A stretch of DNA of 35,000 bases. It comes from Pelodictyon luteolum DSM 273. Lineage in GTDB: Bacteria; Bacteroidota; Chlorobiia; Chlorobiales; Chlorobiaceae. The stretch covers positions 2,032,501-2,067,500 of the forward strand of contig NC_007512.1 in NCBI RefSeq assembly GCF_000012485.1, written 5' to 3'. The translations under genes and the position numbers were made by a program. Of the stretch, positions 22,760 to 32,265 are shown piece after piece. The notes under the pieces are model-generated. The model was not told the DNA's origin. It searched no databases and saw nothing but the letters and a program-made list of their open reading frames with translations. How positions within the stretch are numbered: position 1 is the stretch's first letter; every line of letters starts with the position of its first letter.

Positions 22760-23331
22760 GGCGTCCCCGTTGGTTTCACCCGGTCCCCACGACCTTTACC
22801 GAGCACCGTGACCAGAATGTACCGGAAATACTCGCGCACTGTGATCTTGCTGATCATGAGTGCATCTGTCTCGGCCAACAGTTGAGGGGTAGACATATCG
22901 ATGTCATTGATCTGCGCCAAACCTGTAATCCCTGGTCTTACAGCAAACACGCCACGAGCAACTCGCTCAGCGATCAACTCATCCTGATTGAACAGACAGG
23001 GACGGGGGCCAACCAGGCTCATATCGCCCTTGAGAACATTCCAGAGCTGGGGCAATTCATCGAGTTTGCTCTTGCGAAGAATATGCCCCAAAGGTGTCAC
23101 GGCTGCAGCATTGACGAGATGGCTTGCGACTGATGCTGTGCCGATATTCATGGTGCGAAACTTAATCAGCTTAAACGGCCGTTGCTCACGGCCAACCCGT
23201 TCATGACAGAAAAAGGGTGACCCTGTATCGAAGAATCCCACAAGCGACACCAAGAGAATCAGTGGCGACAACACCAGTAATCCTCCAAGCGAAAACACTA
23301 TATCAAGTACCCGAATCACGATTCCCCTCAT
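22756..23331 (-). CDS. Undecaprenyl-phosphate sugar phosphotransferase (PglC/WcaJ-like)
   Basis: 191 residues, the short monotopic phosphoglycosyltransferase form. It has one re-entrant N-terminal helix (LDIVFSLGGLLVLSPLILLV), then HERVGREQRPFKLIKFRTM, SKLDELPQLWNVLKGDMSLVGPRP and the RPGITGLAQI motif. The Asp-Glu pair in KLDELPQ is characteristic of the catalytic dyad. It transfers a sugar-1-phosphate from UDP-sugar to undecaprenyl phosphate, starting the repeat unit at the inner membrane. It overlaps the dehydratase by 4 nt and lies 9 bp after the epimerase at 23341-24270, a common grouping. Confidence 0.9.
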   Translation of the reverse strand: MRGIVIRVLDIVFSLGGLLVLSPLILLVSLVGFFDTGSPFFCHERVGREQRPFKLIKFRTMNIGTASVASHLVNAAAVTPLGHILRKSKLDELPQLWNVLKGDMSLVGPRPCLFNQDELIAERVARGVFAVRPGITGLAQINDIDMSTPQLLAETDALMISKITVREYFRYILVTVLGKGRGDRVKPTGTP

Positions 23332-23340
23332 TCTGCCACC

Positions 23341-24270
23341 TCAGGATTGAAACTCATCCGCCATTTTCATCAACTGTTCTTCCATCGTAACCACCGGACT
23401 CCAACCCAACACATTTTCTGTGTGCGAAATGTCCACCTGCAACGACCCACAAAGCCTCTCGGCAATACCAGAATAGCCTAATAACGACAAAGTGGCCGAA
23501 AGCCACTTCTCAGGGAACGCGAACAGCATTGATCGCCGATGAAAAGCACCAGCTATCTTCCGCAACAGCTCAGCAGTAGAACTGTCCTCACCATCACTCA
23601 CCATGAAGGTATTGCCCGGAGCATCAGGATGCACCAGGCATACTCTGATCAAGTCAACCAAATTATCCAGTGCGACCAAGCTCCGCTTATTCTGCACACT
23701 CCCCAGCGGTAAAGGAATACCATACTGAACCGCCTTCATCATGCTGCGGAAATTGCCTTTCACACCCGGACCGTAGACCATGGGAGGCCTTATTATCACG
23801 ACCTCCAGACCGGTGGCACGAGCAAGGGCACGAAGGCCTTCCTCAGCCTCCTGCTTAGAGATACCATAAGGATCCTGAGGATGAGGCGTCTGATAAGGGC
23901 CGAAAGGCTCCCCATCAGTTGCTTCGCCATTGACCTTGACCGAACTGATGTAGATGAAACGCTTTACACCTGCATCAACAGCCTGACGGGCAAGATGCAA
24001 TGTACCATCAACATTGACTCGACGAAACGCAGAAAGCGGATCAGTTACGGCATCCTGCATCACATGCACCCGGGCAGCGCAATGAATAACACAATTCGAC
24101 GCAAAAAGTCCTTGAGACCAAACTGTCAACGGCCCAATATCACCAACGGCAAAGTCATCAGCACTAATCGATTGGCGAACCATCCCAAAAACCTCATGAC
24201 CAGAGCTTTTTAGGTATACACTCAACCTCGCGCCGATAAAACCATTAGCACCAGTAACAGTCACATTCAC
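23341..24270 (-). CDS. NAD-dependent sugar-nucleotide epimerase/dehydratase
   Basis: 309 residues from GTG 24270, which overlaps the stop of the upstream glycosyltransferase (GTGA). It is an extended short-chain dehydrogenase: TGANGFIGARL at the N-terminus binds NAD, ISSVKVNGE and DPYGISKQEAE give the Ser and Tyr-x3-Lys catalytic set, and IIRPPMVYGPGVKGNF follows. It is close to UDP-GlcNAc/GlcNAc-type 4-epimerases (WbpV/WbpP-like) that are often linked to PglC-type transferases. The substrate cannot be fixed from sequence. The position before the initiating transferase suggests it supplies the first sugar. Confidence 0.85.
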   Translation of the reverse strand: MNVTVTGANGFIGARLSVYLKSSGHEVFGMVRQSISADDFAVGDIGPLTVWSQGLFASNCVIHCAARVHVMQDAVTDPLSAFRRVNVDGTLHLARQAVDAGVKRFIYISSVKVNGEATDGEPFGPYQTPHPQDPYGISKQEAEEGLRALARATGLEVVIIRPPMVYGPGVKGNFRSMMKAVQYGIPLPLGSVQNKRSLVALDNLVDLIRVCLVHPDAPGNTFMVSDGEDSSTAELLRKIAGAFHRRSMLFAFPEKWLSATLSLLGYSGIAERLCGSLQVDISHTENVLGWSPVVTMEEQLMKMADEFQS

Positions 24271-25037
24271 GATCTAAGAAACTCCAATGCCTTCAGCGGA
24301 TATTTCGTAAGAATCTTCAGCATATTGGTGTCAATATTATTTTCACGACAAGCGCGTAACACCTCTTGATTCAAAAGAATTGTACTTCGCCAACCGCCAG
24401 TACTGATGCCCCCAGAAGACATATGCACTAATACCTCCGGTAAATAAATGGATCGTAGCCTTCCCGATCGAAATACACGTGCAACAAACTCAAAGTCTGC
24501 AGCAATTCGATAATCGATTTTATAAAGACCATATTGATCAAACACCCGCTTCCGAAAAAAAAGGGCCGTATGCGCAGGCATCCACCCCCAATCAAGCATC
24601 TCCGGCCTAAAGCGATCTGATCGATAACGCCGAATTATTTTTCCCGGCGACTGCGGGTGAAAGAACGCCACATCTCCATATACAGCATCTACATCAGAGT
24701 CTGCAAACGCATCAGCAACACGCGTCAACACATGCTTATTCGCATATACATCATCAGAATGCATTAAACCAATAATTTCGCCACTTGAACGAATAATTCC
24801 TTTATTAATCGCATCGTAAATCCCTTGATCTGACTCACTGACAAGTAGCGTACGATAATCCGCATAATCACAAACTCTTTTGAGGGTAGAATCAGTCGAC
24901 CCTCCATCTATAACAACATGTTCATAATATTTATATAATTGCAGCTGAACACTTTTCATTGCCAGATGTATACAATCGGCACGATTATATACTGCCGTTA
25001 TAATTGAAATTGTGTCAATACCAACCAATTGCGTCAA
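24267..25037 (-). CDS. Family 2 glycosyltransferase
   Basis: 256 residues. A GT-A fold: SIITAVYNRADCIHLAMKSV at the N-terminus, VIDGGSTDSTL, SDQGIYDAINKGI and the DDV (HSDDVYAN) metal site, then WGWMPAHTALFFRKR and RIAADFEFVARVF. The DQGIYDAINKGI pattern is typical of the WcaA/colanic-type group of transferases in polysaccharide clusters. It is expected to add one sugar to the lipid-linked repeat unit on the cytoplasmic side. It lies 90 bp after the GT4 gene and overlaps the following epimerase by 4 nt. Confidence 0.85.
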   Translation of the reverse strand: MTQLVGIDTISIITAVYNRADCIHLAMKSVQLQLYKYYEHVVIDGGSTDSTLKRVCDYADYRTLLVSESDQGIYDAINKGIIRSSGEIIGLMHSDDVYANKHVLTRVADAFADSDVDAVYGDVAFFHPQSPGKIIRRYRSDRFRPEMLDWGWMPAHTALFFRKRVFDQYGLYKIDYRIAADFEFVARVFRSGRLRSIYLPEVLVHMSSGGISTGGWRSTILLNQEVLRACRENNIDTNMLKILTKYPLKALEFLRS

Positions 25038-25127
25038 TCAGAATATTATATGATCACATCAAGGAAATAGAAGCACATGATAGTCATTTTTTACATCATC
25101 AATCGATTCTCAATCTGACAATCACCA

Positions 25128-26303
25128 CTAAAGATGGTCTTTTGATTGGATGGCGTATCGTATAGTCTTAACGATTTTATCGGCGAAAATCGCCCTGCGT
25201 TGCTCATTGATGGAGGTAAGCTGTTCGATACCAGAGATCTTTCTTTTTGGAGGATCTATCAATGCCGCGACCAGCGCTGATTCCGAATGCCGCTTAAAGT
25301 ATCGTGCATCACCGCAAGTTTGTTCAAAATGAACATCAATGTCCGAAAGTATCATCGGGACCCCCAATGCCTTCGCTTCCTCGACGGTTGTGCTCCACCC
25401 CTCGAATAGTGAAGGATTTATCAACGCCTCCGACGCAAATACTAGTTGAATCAAATCAGCATAAGGTATTTTTCCTAAAATCCTGAATTGTGACTCCAGC
25501 GAACATTCAGCTATCTTGGCCTGTAATATTGAGAAATATTTAGGATGTCTGAAATCTACTGTCAATCCCGTAGCAGCTACGACTATATCCATATTACCTT
25601 TCTGCTTTAATGATGCAAGTGCATCGATAACAAGCATATGGTTCTTGTGTAGCCAGAACTGATTTGGTAAAATATAATATCTTTTCGGTAAACCGTATTT
25701 GTCAGCCGTAGAACGCGCCATTGCCGCATCAATATTTGATGGTATGGGGACCGCGAATGGAACCGTATAAATCCTTCCGGCAGCGGGACGATATAATTCT
25801 TCGCAGACCGCTTTTGAGTCCTCACTGCTGAGCATGATTGTACGTTTGGAGGCAATTTGCGCACGAAAGCCGATTTCCCGCTTCCAGTAAGCAAGCGGCC
25901 CAAACATTCCAGGAAGACACTTATGCTGAAAATCCGGAATCCAAGCAACTGAAGGAAACTCGGAACGCCATCCATGAAATTGTGCCGCCTCGAAAATACA
26001 ATCGATGCGGTTGTCACGAAAGACCCGTTGAACTGCGTTATCGCGACCAAAAACCAAAGCATAGATCAGTCGCTTGCTTGCATATTGTCGATTAAATACA
26101 GAGCTCTTCACGACTTTAGCACCCGACAAATCTAGAAATGGACTTATCTCGTCCACATCGAAATCATCACCAAAAAAAATAATCGGCTCTATGGACTGAG
26201 CCATATAATCATCCAGAGCACGAAAAAGATTGAGAAGATAATTATATCCCCCCGCCCACGACTTCCCACCGATAAGAGTAAAAGCCACCCTTAGCTTAGC
26301 CAT
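25128..26303 (-). CDS. Glycosyltransferase, GT-B fold (family 4-like)
   Basis: 391 residues. ATG 26303 is chosen because AGGGG lies upstream and the start overlaps the previous stop by 8 nt; the longer frame to 26405 lies inside the preceding gene. The N-terminal half has LRVAFTLIGGKSWAGGYNYL; the C-terminal half has YYILPNQFWLHKNHMLVIDAL, FRILGKIPYADLIQLVFASEALINPSLFEGWSTTVEEAKALG, the donor-binding E-x7-E-like motif of GT4. It should add a sugar to the repeat unit. Base composition is somewhat AT-richer than the genes to its left. Downstream, 90 bp separate it from the next gene. Confidence 0.85.
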   Translation of the reverse strand: MAKLRVAFTLIGGKSWAGGYNYLLNLFRALDDYMAQSIEPIIFFGDDFDVDEISPFLDLSGAKVVKSSVFNRQYASKRLIYALVFGRDNAVQRVFRDNRIDCIFEAAQFHGWRSEFPSVAWIPDFQHKCLPGMFGPLAYWKREIGFRAQIASKRTIMLSSEDSKAVCEELYRPAAGRIYTVPFAVPIPSNIDAAMARSTADKYGLPKRYYILPNQFWLHKNHMLVIDALASLKQKGNMDIVVAATGLTVDFRHPKYFSILQAKIAECSLESQFRILGKIPYADLIQLVFASEALINPSLFEGWSTTVEEAKALGVPMILSDIDVHFEQTCGDARYFKRHSESALVAALIDPPKRKISGIEQLTSINEQRRAIFADKIVKTIRYAIQSKDHL

Positions 26304-27249
26304 GCTGATTCCCCTTGCAAAACCATTGAACATAATCATCCAACCCTTTTTCGAGAGGAATCTTCCATCGAAATCCGGTTTCATCAAGTTTAACAGTATA
26401 AGCAATCAAACTGAATGGATCGCCCGGCCGTGACTTGCCACTGAGCTCCACAGATATTTCCCTACCGTTTCTTTGCGACCAGACTCTGGTTATCCTCTCG
26501 GCAATCTCCCGAACCGTCGTTCCGACGCCGGTGCCAACATTTACTGAAGGAACACTCTCCGAGGCCATCATGGCAAGCATCGCGAGCGCCCTAACGACAT
26601 CGCGTACATCCGTCCAGTCGCGAAGCTCGTTTCCACTTCCGCCAAGAACCAATGGAACCAAACCTGATTCGAGTCGAGTACATATATCCCAGAGAAGCTG
26701 TTTTTTTAGCTCGGGACCATAAACAGAAAAAAGTCTCGGCAAGACAATGCTTAATCCGAAATTAGCGCCATAGGAGTGACAGAGCTCCTCCATTATCAAT
26801 TTGTGAGCGCCATAAGGAGAGTACGGCGACAAACTTGTCGCTTCGGCTATGTTTCCACTGTGACCCCCTCCATAGACTGCCGCGCTCGAAACTGATACCA
26901 GGCGCGTATGAGGTGAATGCTTTCGAAGCCATTCAAGCAGCTCCGCGGTGGAGACAACCGTTCTTCTGAAGTCTTCATATGGATTGGCTATTGCTGCTCC
27001 AACAGAAGACCCTCCTGCCAGATGATAGACAACATCGGGCAACCCTGCGATACTCCGCAACTGAGCGAGATTACTTTGCTGGATCTCTCCGTTGAGCCAA
27101 AAGGAAACACCCCAATGCATTGCTTCCATTTCCGGCCACAAACCATGGCCGATGCCGGCAACCCGACAACCCTTGGAGTTCAGATACGCTGCCAGATGCC
27201 TGCCGATGAAACCATGGGTACCCGTGATCCAGACTGTTTCCGTGTTCAA
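26296..27249 (-). CDS. NAD-dependent epimerase/dehydratase
   Basis: 317 residues from TTG 27249, overlapping the stop of the upstream methyltransferase (TTGA). Short-chain dehydrogenase features are WITGTHGFIGRHLAAYL (NAD-binding), YHLAGGSSVG, VSVSSAAVYGG and SPYGAHKLIMEEL (Tyr-x3-Lys). It resembles GDP/UDP-sugar 4-epimerase or reductase family members (RfbB/GalE/Gmd neighbours), without a diagnostic substrate motif. It presumably makes a sugar nucleotide used by the glycosyltransferases on either side. Confidence 0.83.
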   Translation of the reverse strand: MNTETVWITGTHGFIGRHLAAYLNSKGCRVAGIGHGLWPEMEAMHWGVSFWLNGEIQQSNLAQLRSIAGLPDVVYHLAGGSSVGAAIANPYEDFRRTVVSTAELLEWLRKHSPHTRLVSVSSAAVYGGGHSGNIAEATSLSPYSPYGAHKLIMEELCHSYGANFGLSIVLPRLFSVYGPELKKQLLWDICTRLESGLVPLVLGGSGNELRDWTDVRDVVRALAMLAMMASESVPSVNVGTGVGTTVREIAERITRVWSQRNGREISVELSGKSRPGDPFSLIAYTVKLDETGFRWKIPLEKGLDDYVQWFCKGNQHG

Positions 27250-28118
27250 GCTTTTTCTCCCTTGAAAGAATAGAGCCGGCCTGAACGGTTATCGACTCGT
27301 TCAAGCACCTTTTTCGTCAAGTTCCAGAATACTGGTACATCGAGGAACATTTGGGTAATAGTCGACAATGGAGTCAACCCCGCACGACATACAAGCTCGC
27401 GTTTGAGGGCCGACACTGTGTACGGAGAGAAATTGATTGCGCTGCTCCATGGCGAAAGCACGACAATCTTTCCGAATCCTGCACTGCCGAGAGCAGCCGT
27501 ATATCTTTTGAGAAGGAATGCATTTTCCCCACCATAAAGTTTGTGTAGCGGATGCTGCTCAAGAAAAGTGTCAAGGTCCTCTTTACGAGATATTACATGT
27601 TCCCGAATAGCCAATAAAACCCCTCCTGGTTTGAGCACACGGTAAAACTCTCTGCATGCTGAGTCCAGATCCTTTGTGTGATGAAGCACCGCTCGCGCGA
27701 AAACGACGTCAAAGGAATTGTCGGCAAAAGGCAACCGTTCGGAAAACTCAACTTCGACCGAGATAGGCAACGATTCCTCGATAGCAAGACGCCGAATAGC
27801 CTCTGCACCGACAAGCTCGCTGGTATCAGGCTCGAGTGCGGTAACCGTAAATCCATCCCGTGCAAGGGCATAACTTGCAATCCCTCGGCCAGCCCCAACA
27901 TCGAGAGCTTTCCCCGAACGACCTTTCAACAAGTTTCGTATATCTGCCCATTCAGCGCTTCGCCAATACCGCTCGGCGGCAACCGAAAGTGGATCGTCAT
28001 AATAGCAGTCGAGCACCATCTGCTGCTGATCCGGTTGATCGCGCAGCCACTCCACGGCCTCTTCCCAGCTTCTGAAATGACTCTCAGTGTTCATCTTCTG
28101 CCAGTTTACGTACTTCAT
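27246..28118 (-). CDS. SAM-dependent methyltransferase (class I)
   Basis: 290 residues from ATG 28118, or 282 from ATG 28094 (MNTESHF), which overlaps the upstream stop more tightly. Motif I is ALDVGAGRGIASYALA, with LEPDTSE at the acidic end of strand 2, then FDVVFARAVLHHTKDL and LKPGGVLLAIREH. This is a UbiE/COQ5-like fold. In this setting it probably methylates a sugar or a lipid-linked intermediate. It lies between the acyltransferase and an epimerase with short overlaps on both sides. Confidence 0.82.
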   Translation of the reverse strand: MKYVNWQKMNTESHFRSWEEAVEWLRDQPDQQQMVLDCYYDDPLSVAAERYWRSAEWADIRNLLKGRSGKALDVGAGRGIASYALARDGFTVTALEPDTSELVGAEAIRRLAIEESLPISVEVEFSERLPFADNSFDVVFARAVLHHTKDLDSACREFYRVLKPGGVLLAIREHVISRKEDLDTFLEQHPLHKLYGGENAFLLKRYTAALGSAGFGKIVVLSPWSSAINFSPYTVSALKRELVCRAGLTPLSTITQMFLDVPVFWNLTKKVLERVDNRSGRLYSFKGEKA

Positions 28119-28653
28119 GAGCCGGATTTCCGGAAACTATGGAAAACGGAGCCACGTCACCAGTCACAACCGATCCGGCGCCAACAATCGCACCCGTACC
28201 GACAGTGACGCCCCTCAGGATTATGGCATTTGCACCTATCCATGCATCATCAGCTATGACTACAGGTTTTTCGCCAAGATCGATTTTTCGGGGATGTCCA
28301 TTTTCCATAATCTCCCTGAAATGGGCATGACGCTTACTCGGACTGATCGGATGGGTTCGGGAATCGAAAATGCTGACATTATGTGCAATCAAAACCCGGT
28401 GCCCGATTTCGATGGCACATGATGACCATACGCGAGTCCCTTCGCCGATATAGCACCAATCTCCTATTGAGATTTTGCCCCCATGCCGGAAAATCAGTAA
28501 TTCTCCGGCAATGAACGAGTTTGAACCTATTTTAATAGCGTTACTTTCGTCTTGCATATTAACGATGCGTGCCGACGATGCGAGCTGAGAACTTTCGCCC
28601 AAGTTGCAAGTCGGACGAAAAGAAAGGCGCTTTATCCAATACTTGAAATTCAT
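28084..28653 (-). CDS. Hexapeptide-repeat acyltransferase (WbbJ/NeuD-like)
   Basis: 189 residues from ATG 28653, which overlaps the stop of the upstream gene as ATGA; ATG 28671 gives six more residues. Left-handed beta-helix hexapeptides run through the protein (IKIGSNSFIAGELLI, ISIGDWCYIGEGTRV, IEIGHRVLIAHNVSI), then VVIADDAWIGANAIILRGVTVGTGAIVGAGSVVTGDV and SGNPAHEVRKL, the classic end of the acetyltransferase family. His in IAHNVSIFDSRTHP is the likely catalytic residue. It should O- or N-acetylate a sugar of the repeat unit. Confidence 0.88.
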   Translation of the reverse strand: MNFKYWIKRLSFRPTCNLGESSQLASSARIVNMQDESNAIKIGSNSFIAGELLIFRHGGKISIGDWCYIGEGTRVWSSCAIEIGHRVLIAHNVSIFDSRTHPISPSKRHAHFREIMENGHPRKIDLGEKPVVIADDAWIGANAIILRGVTVGTGAIVGAGSVVTGDVAPFSIVSGNPAHEVRKLAEDEH

Positions 28654-29480
28654 GAGATAAGACGAATGCATGCAACAGATCGAGCAGCGGCAGCAAAGTC
28701 TTGAGCGTAGCGATGCCCTTTGTTATAGTCAAAAAACTCTGCATTGGCTACATTTTCAGCAACAGTTCTGAACCAACCATCCAATCCATATCCAAAATAA
28801 TCAACAGAATATTCCGCAGGATGAAAAGCGTCTATCAGCTGTGTAACCATACGCTCATCAAACACCTGATACCAGTCCTGGACCTCAGGTTTACCGTATG
28901 GTACAGTGATCAGACAAAGCCCGCCTGGTTTAAGGATACGCTTATATTCAGTAATTGCGGACAGATAGCCATCGACATCATTCTCTTTTTTTGTAACGTC
29001 ACTCGTATAGAGCTTCGTATTATCCAGACCAATGTGCTCGATCGTCGAAACACTAACAACCACGTCAAATGATGCATCTTTGAACATGGTGTTCCGCAAA
29101 TCTCCAAAAACGTATGAGATAGAACGTCCCCAAAAACAACGTTTCTCAGGAGCTAGAGTCATAATGGTAAGCTCTGCATTTTTGAGCGGCGCTCTCTCTA
29201 TGAGAAAACCATGATTCAAGGCAGAACCTGCATCAAGCACTTTTCCGGGCTTTGCAGGCAACTGAGCAAACAACCATGGATATTCAATTGAGCGTTCATC
29301 TATACGGGAAGCGTATCCAGCAGGAAGTTTTGAATCCTTTATCAAAAGACCTTTATCAATAGCAGCACAGATCGTGTCTTTTTTTGCAGTATAATAGCCA
29401 GGGCTCCATGGACGACGCCCCTTAAGGTTATACAGCGGTGTTGCGATCCTGTCGAGCGCTTCTTTGATTTGAAATCGCAT
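28650..29480 (-). CDS. SAM-dependent methyltransferase
   Basis: 276 residues. Motif I appears as KVLDAGSALNHGFLIE, then FDVVVSVSTIEHIGLDN and ILKPGGLCLITVPYG, a class I methyltransferase. The DAGS form of motif I instead of GxGxG is a mild deviation. The C-terminus (YFGYGLDGWFRTV) resembles members of polysaccharide clusters. It probably methylates a sugar hydroxyl or the growing glycan. It starts 12 bp after the glycosyltransferase at 29493 and overlaps the acyltransferase by 4 nt. Confidence 0.8.
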   Translation of the reverse strand: MRFQIKEALDRIATPLYNLKGRRPWSPGYYTAKKDTICAAIDKGLLIKDSKLPAGYASRIDERSIEYPWLFAQLPAKPGKVLDAGSALNHGFLIERAPLKNAELTIMTLAPEKRCFWGRSISYVFGDLRNTMFKDASFDVVVSVSTIEHIGLDNTKLYTSDVTKKENDVDGYLSAITEYKRILKPGGLCLITVPYGKPEVQDWYQVFDERMVTQLIDAFHPAEYSVDYFGYGLDGWFRTVAENVANAEFFDYNKGHRYAQDFAAAARSVACIRLIS

Positions 29481-29492
29481 TGAATGACACTA

Positions 29493-30407
29493 TTAATTTC
29501 GGAATAAACGTCTAACTCTGTCCATAAAATAAACCAACCAACCACCGTTCTTTTGCCAGAGTGCCTTTTTTGCAAATTTAAATACATCGTCATCAACTAG
29601 AATCGACTTCGGCAAATCAAATTCTGTGGTAACCAGGATATCAGTAGGCGTTGAGAATTTTCTCAGCATACCTCGCCCGTGAGAACCACTGCCGTCGAAT
29701 CCGGTGTTGTCTACAAGCGAACGGGGAGGAAACAAGACAACACCTTCATTCCTGAACACGCTCCAGCACCAGCGTATTGCCCAGGAATCTCGCAGACCCT
29801 GCATCTGCCTTTCAAGCATGGTCGCATAGTCATAGGTACCGTCAAGATTGAACCGTCTTCTCGTATTATGGACTGTACGCAACTGCTCCCATCCAGTGGC
29901 CAGTGGTTCAAATTGTTCCCATGCCCGTCTCCACGTACCCCATCCCCATGAAACGGTAAATGGCAGGAACAGTGCAGAAGAGAAATCTTTCAACTCAGGA
30001 ACACCAACCATATAGCCGGAAACCTGAAACACTCTGTCATCGTGTTCGTATCGGTCAAGCCCCTGATTGATAAAGGTCAGAAAGTACGGGTTGAGCAAGA
30101 GATCGTCCTCGACGACGATAACCCGGCCGAACCGATCGACAGCCTCACTGACCCCTCTGATCACCGAACTAGATAGACCAAGATGCACATCGCTGAAATG
30201 ATATTCTGCACGATCACCGAGCATGGATCTGGCAACTTCACGTGTAGCGAAAACAGCTTCTGTTTCGTCGGCGCTCTTCGGTCCATCGCCATAGACTATA
30301 ATCCGACTATCGTCGAATCCCTGGCATTGCATCAGGCTATCGAGTGTCCTTCGCAGATGGTCGGGACGCCTGTAAGCGAACACTACAACAGGAGCATAGG
30401 TGTTCAT
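29493..30407 (-). CDS. Glycosyltransferase, GT-A fold (family 2 / GNT-I-like)
   Basis: 304 residues from ATG 30407. GAGG lies just upstream and the start follows the asparagine-synthase stop by 1 nt; the ATG at 30434 would overlap more. The N-terminus APVVVFAYRRPDHLRRTL and the DD motif in VIVVEDDLLLNPYFLTFIN are the metal/donor site. TVSWGWGTWRRAW and SWAIRWCWSVF follow in the C-terminal half. This W-rich group is seen in O-antigen and capsule loci. It should add a sugar to the repeat unit. Confidence 0.82.
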   Translation of the reverse strand: MNTYAPVVVFAYRRPDHLRRTLDSLMQCQGFDDSRIIVYGDGPKSADETEAVFATREVARSMLGDRAEYHFSDVHLGLSSSVIRGVSEAVDRFGRVIVVEDDLLLNPYFLTFINQGLDRYEHDDRVFQVSGYMVGVPELKDFSSALFLPFTVSWGWGTWRRAWEQFEPLATGWEQLRTVHNTRRRFNLDGTYDYATMLERQMQGLRDSWAIRWCWSVFRNEGVVLFPPRSLVDNTGFDGSGSHGRGMLRKFSTPTDILVTTEFDLPKSILVDDDVFKFAKKALWQKNGGWLVYFMDRVRRLFRN

Positions 30408-30408
30408 G

Positions 30409-32265
30409 CTAACCTCTTCGGTCGATGCATTCACTGATCCAGAGATGAGTGGAGAGCAGCTTGTAGAGGTGATGGTCTGCAGCCATGGCTCCTTGACGGT
30501 TGCGTTCGATCAGGCTACGGATTTTCACCGGATCACACCATTGATGAAGCGGATTGTTGTCGGCAAGCAGCATCCGTTCGACCTTTAGGCCCTGCTCCGT
30601 GGCAAGCCATTGTCCTGCCGGAGTCGGATAGCCTTTCTTGTCGGGTCGGTTTCCGATCTTGACCTGGCCGTGTTTACGCAGGTACTCTCGCAAAACCCAT
30701 TTTGTTTCGTTTCCTTGAAACATCAGAGAGGACGGAAGCCTGAACATCCATTCAACCAGCCGGTAATCCATAAAGGGAAGGCGAGATTCGATTCCGAATG
30801 CCATGCTGATGGCGTCTCCATAGTGCAGAAGACCAGGCAGGATCAGGCGCGCATGATCCGCCAGCAACCGTGTCCTTACCGGATCAGCTACGTTCGATAC
30901 CGATTGGGTGGAACAATCGGGCAGTCGCAACCCGGAACGCATCAACGAGTGAAACCCGACACGATTCCGATGCCAACGCAGCATCGCCGGCGAGATCTCC
31001 CTTGCGGTCCATGCAAGCACCCAAGGCAACGAAAAAGTTCGATTCAGGGCGGCAATCCGGCTTTTCATGCCTGAGACACTCCTCCGGAGTCCTGCTTTCC
31101 CTGTCACATAGGCAATCATCTCCAACACCGCATATTGGGGATAACCGGCAAGTGCTTCATCAGCTCCCTGGCCCTCGAGCAATACAGGAATACCCTCCGT
31201 TCTCGCTCGCTTCATCAAATGCCAGAGCGGATACACGGCTGGAGAATAGCCGGGACCATCCATATGCCTTGCAATCTGACCCAGGGTTTCGAGCCATTGA
31301 TCATCAGGAGCAGCAACGGGAATCAGCCGGGATTTAACAGCATCACTGGCAAGTTGCGCCCATGGCAGTTCACCAGTCTCACGCTCGCTGTAGATCGATG
31401 TAAAACTGGTCAGCGTGGCGGAAGAGAACGATGAAGCAGCCGTCAGTACACCGGTCGAATCGAGTCCGCCGCTCAAGGTCATACCAACCGGAACATCACT
31501 GCGCAGCCGCAGGCGAACTGCATCGGAGAAGAGATCATCGAACTGCTCCTGGGCATCATCGACAGTCAGGGAGCCATCTGCAGATTCAGGATAATCCCAA
31601 TAGCGTGACATTTTGAACCCGCAGGTCTGGTAATCGAATTCACCAAAGTGTGCGGGGGGTAGAACCTTGATTCCCTTGTAAAAGGACTCTCCCCTCGCGA
31701 AAAGAAGGTTATTGGCAAGGAAATCGAGCAAAGCGGGTTCGGATACCGCGCGATGACCGGGAAACAGCTCAAGCAGTGCTTTGGGCTCAGAGGCGAAGGC
31801 AAAACCTTCGTCGCCCAGTCGATAATAGAGTGGTTTGACACCGAACCGGTCCCTGCAGAGTAACAGGCGGCGCCTGTCAGGTTGCCAGAAGGCAAAAGCC
31901 CACATGCCGTTCAGACGGGACAATGCACTGACATCCCACTCATTGAGAGCATGAAGCAGCACTTCGGTATCAGAGTTGCCGAAAAAACGGTGACCTTTTT
32001 TTTCGAGCTCAGCGCGTAACTCCAGATAGTTGTAGATTTCACCGTTAAAAACAATTATCGATCCGCTGTCAGGGTCGATCATCGGCTGCCGCCCGCCCGA
32101 AGAAAGATCCAATATCGAGAGTCGACGGTGCCCAAGCATGATACCGTCAGCCTCAAAAATGCCGCTATCATCTGGTCCCCGATGCGACAGCGTATCAAGC
32201 GCCTTGCCGAAACGTATTCTATCTTCCGGCCTTTTTCCGCCATGCCACCCAAGAATTCCACACAT
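30409..32265 (-). CDS. asnB: Glutamine-dependent asparagine synthase-like amidotransferase
   Basis: 618 residues from ATG 32265, overlapping the upstream stop as TGATG. The N-terminal Ntn glutaminase domain starts MCGILGW with the catalytic Cys2, and has SHRGPDDSG, LGHRRLSILDL, FNGEIYNY and GNSDTEV. The synthase domain has DVPVGMTLSGGLDSTGVL (P-loop-like SGGxDS) and LEGQGADEALAGYPQY. In capsule and O-antigen clusters, such AsnB/WbpS-type proteins amidate uronic acids or other sugar acids rather than make asparagine. Its position between two glycosyltransferases favours that role. The protein looks complete and catalytically normal. Confidence 0.9.
   Translation of the reverse strand: MCGILGWHGGKRPEDRIRFGKALDTLSHRGPDDSGIFEADGIMLGHRRLSILDLSSGGRQPMIDPDSGSIIVFNGEIYNYLELRAELEKKGHRFFGNSDTEVLLHALNEWDVSALSRLNGMWAFAFWQPDRRRLLLCRDRFGVKPLYYRLGDEGFAFASEPKALLELFPGHRAVSEPALLDFLANNLLFARGESFYKGIKVLPPAHFGEFDYQTCGFKMSRYWDYPESADGSLTVDDAQEQFDDLFSDAVRLRLRSDVPVGMTLSGGLDSTGVLTAASSFSSATLTSFTSIYSERETGELPWAQLASDAVKSRLIPVAAPDDQWLETLGQIARHMDGPGYSPAVYPLWHLMKRARTEGIPVLLEGQGADEALAGYPQYAVLEMIAYVTGKAGLRRSVSGMKSRIAALNRTFSLPWVLAWTAREISPAMLRWHRNRVGFHSLMRSGLRLPDCSTQSVSNVADPVRTRLLADHARLILPGLLHYGDAISMAFGIESRLPFMDYRLVEWMFRLPSSLMFQGNETKWVLREYLRKHGQVKIGNRPDKKGYPTPAGQWLATEQGLKVERMLLADNNPLHQWCDPVKIRSLIERNRQGAMAADHHLYKLLSTHLWISECIDRRG

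Noticed and set aside
27678-28208. Rightward 176-codon frame
   Set aside because: Antisense to the methyltransferase and acyltransferase, whose motifs are clear; composition is not protein-like.
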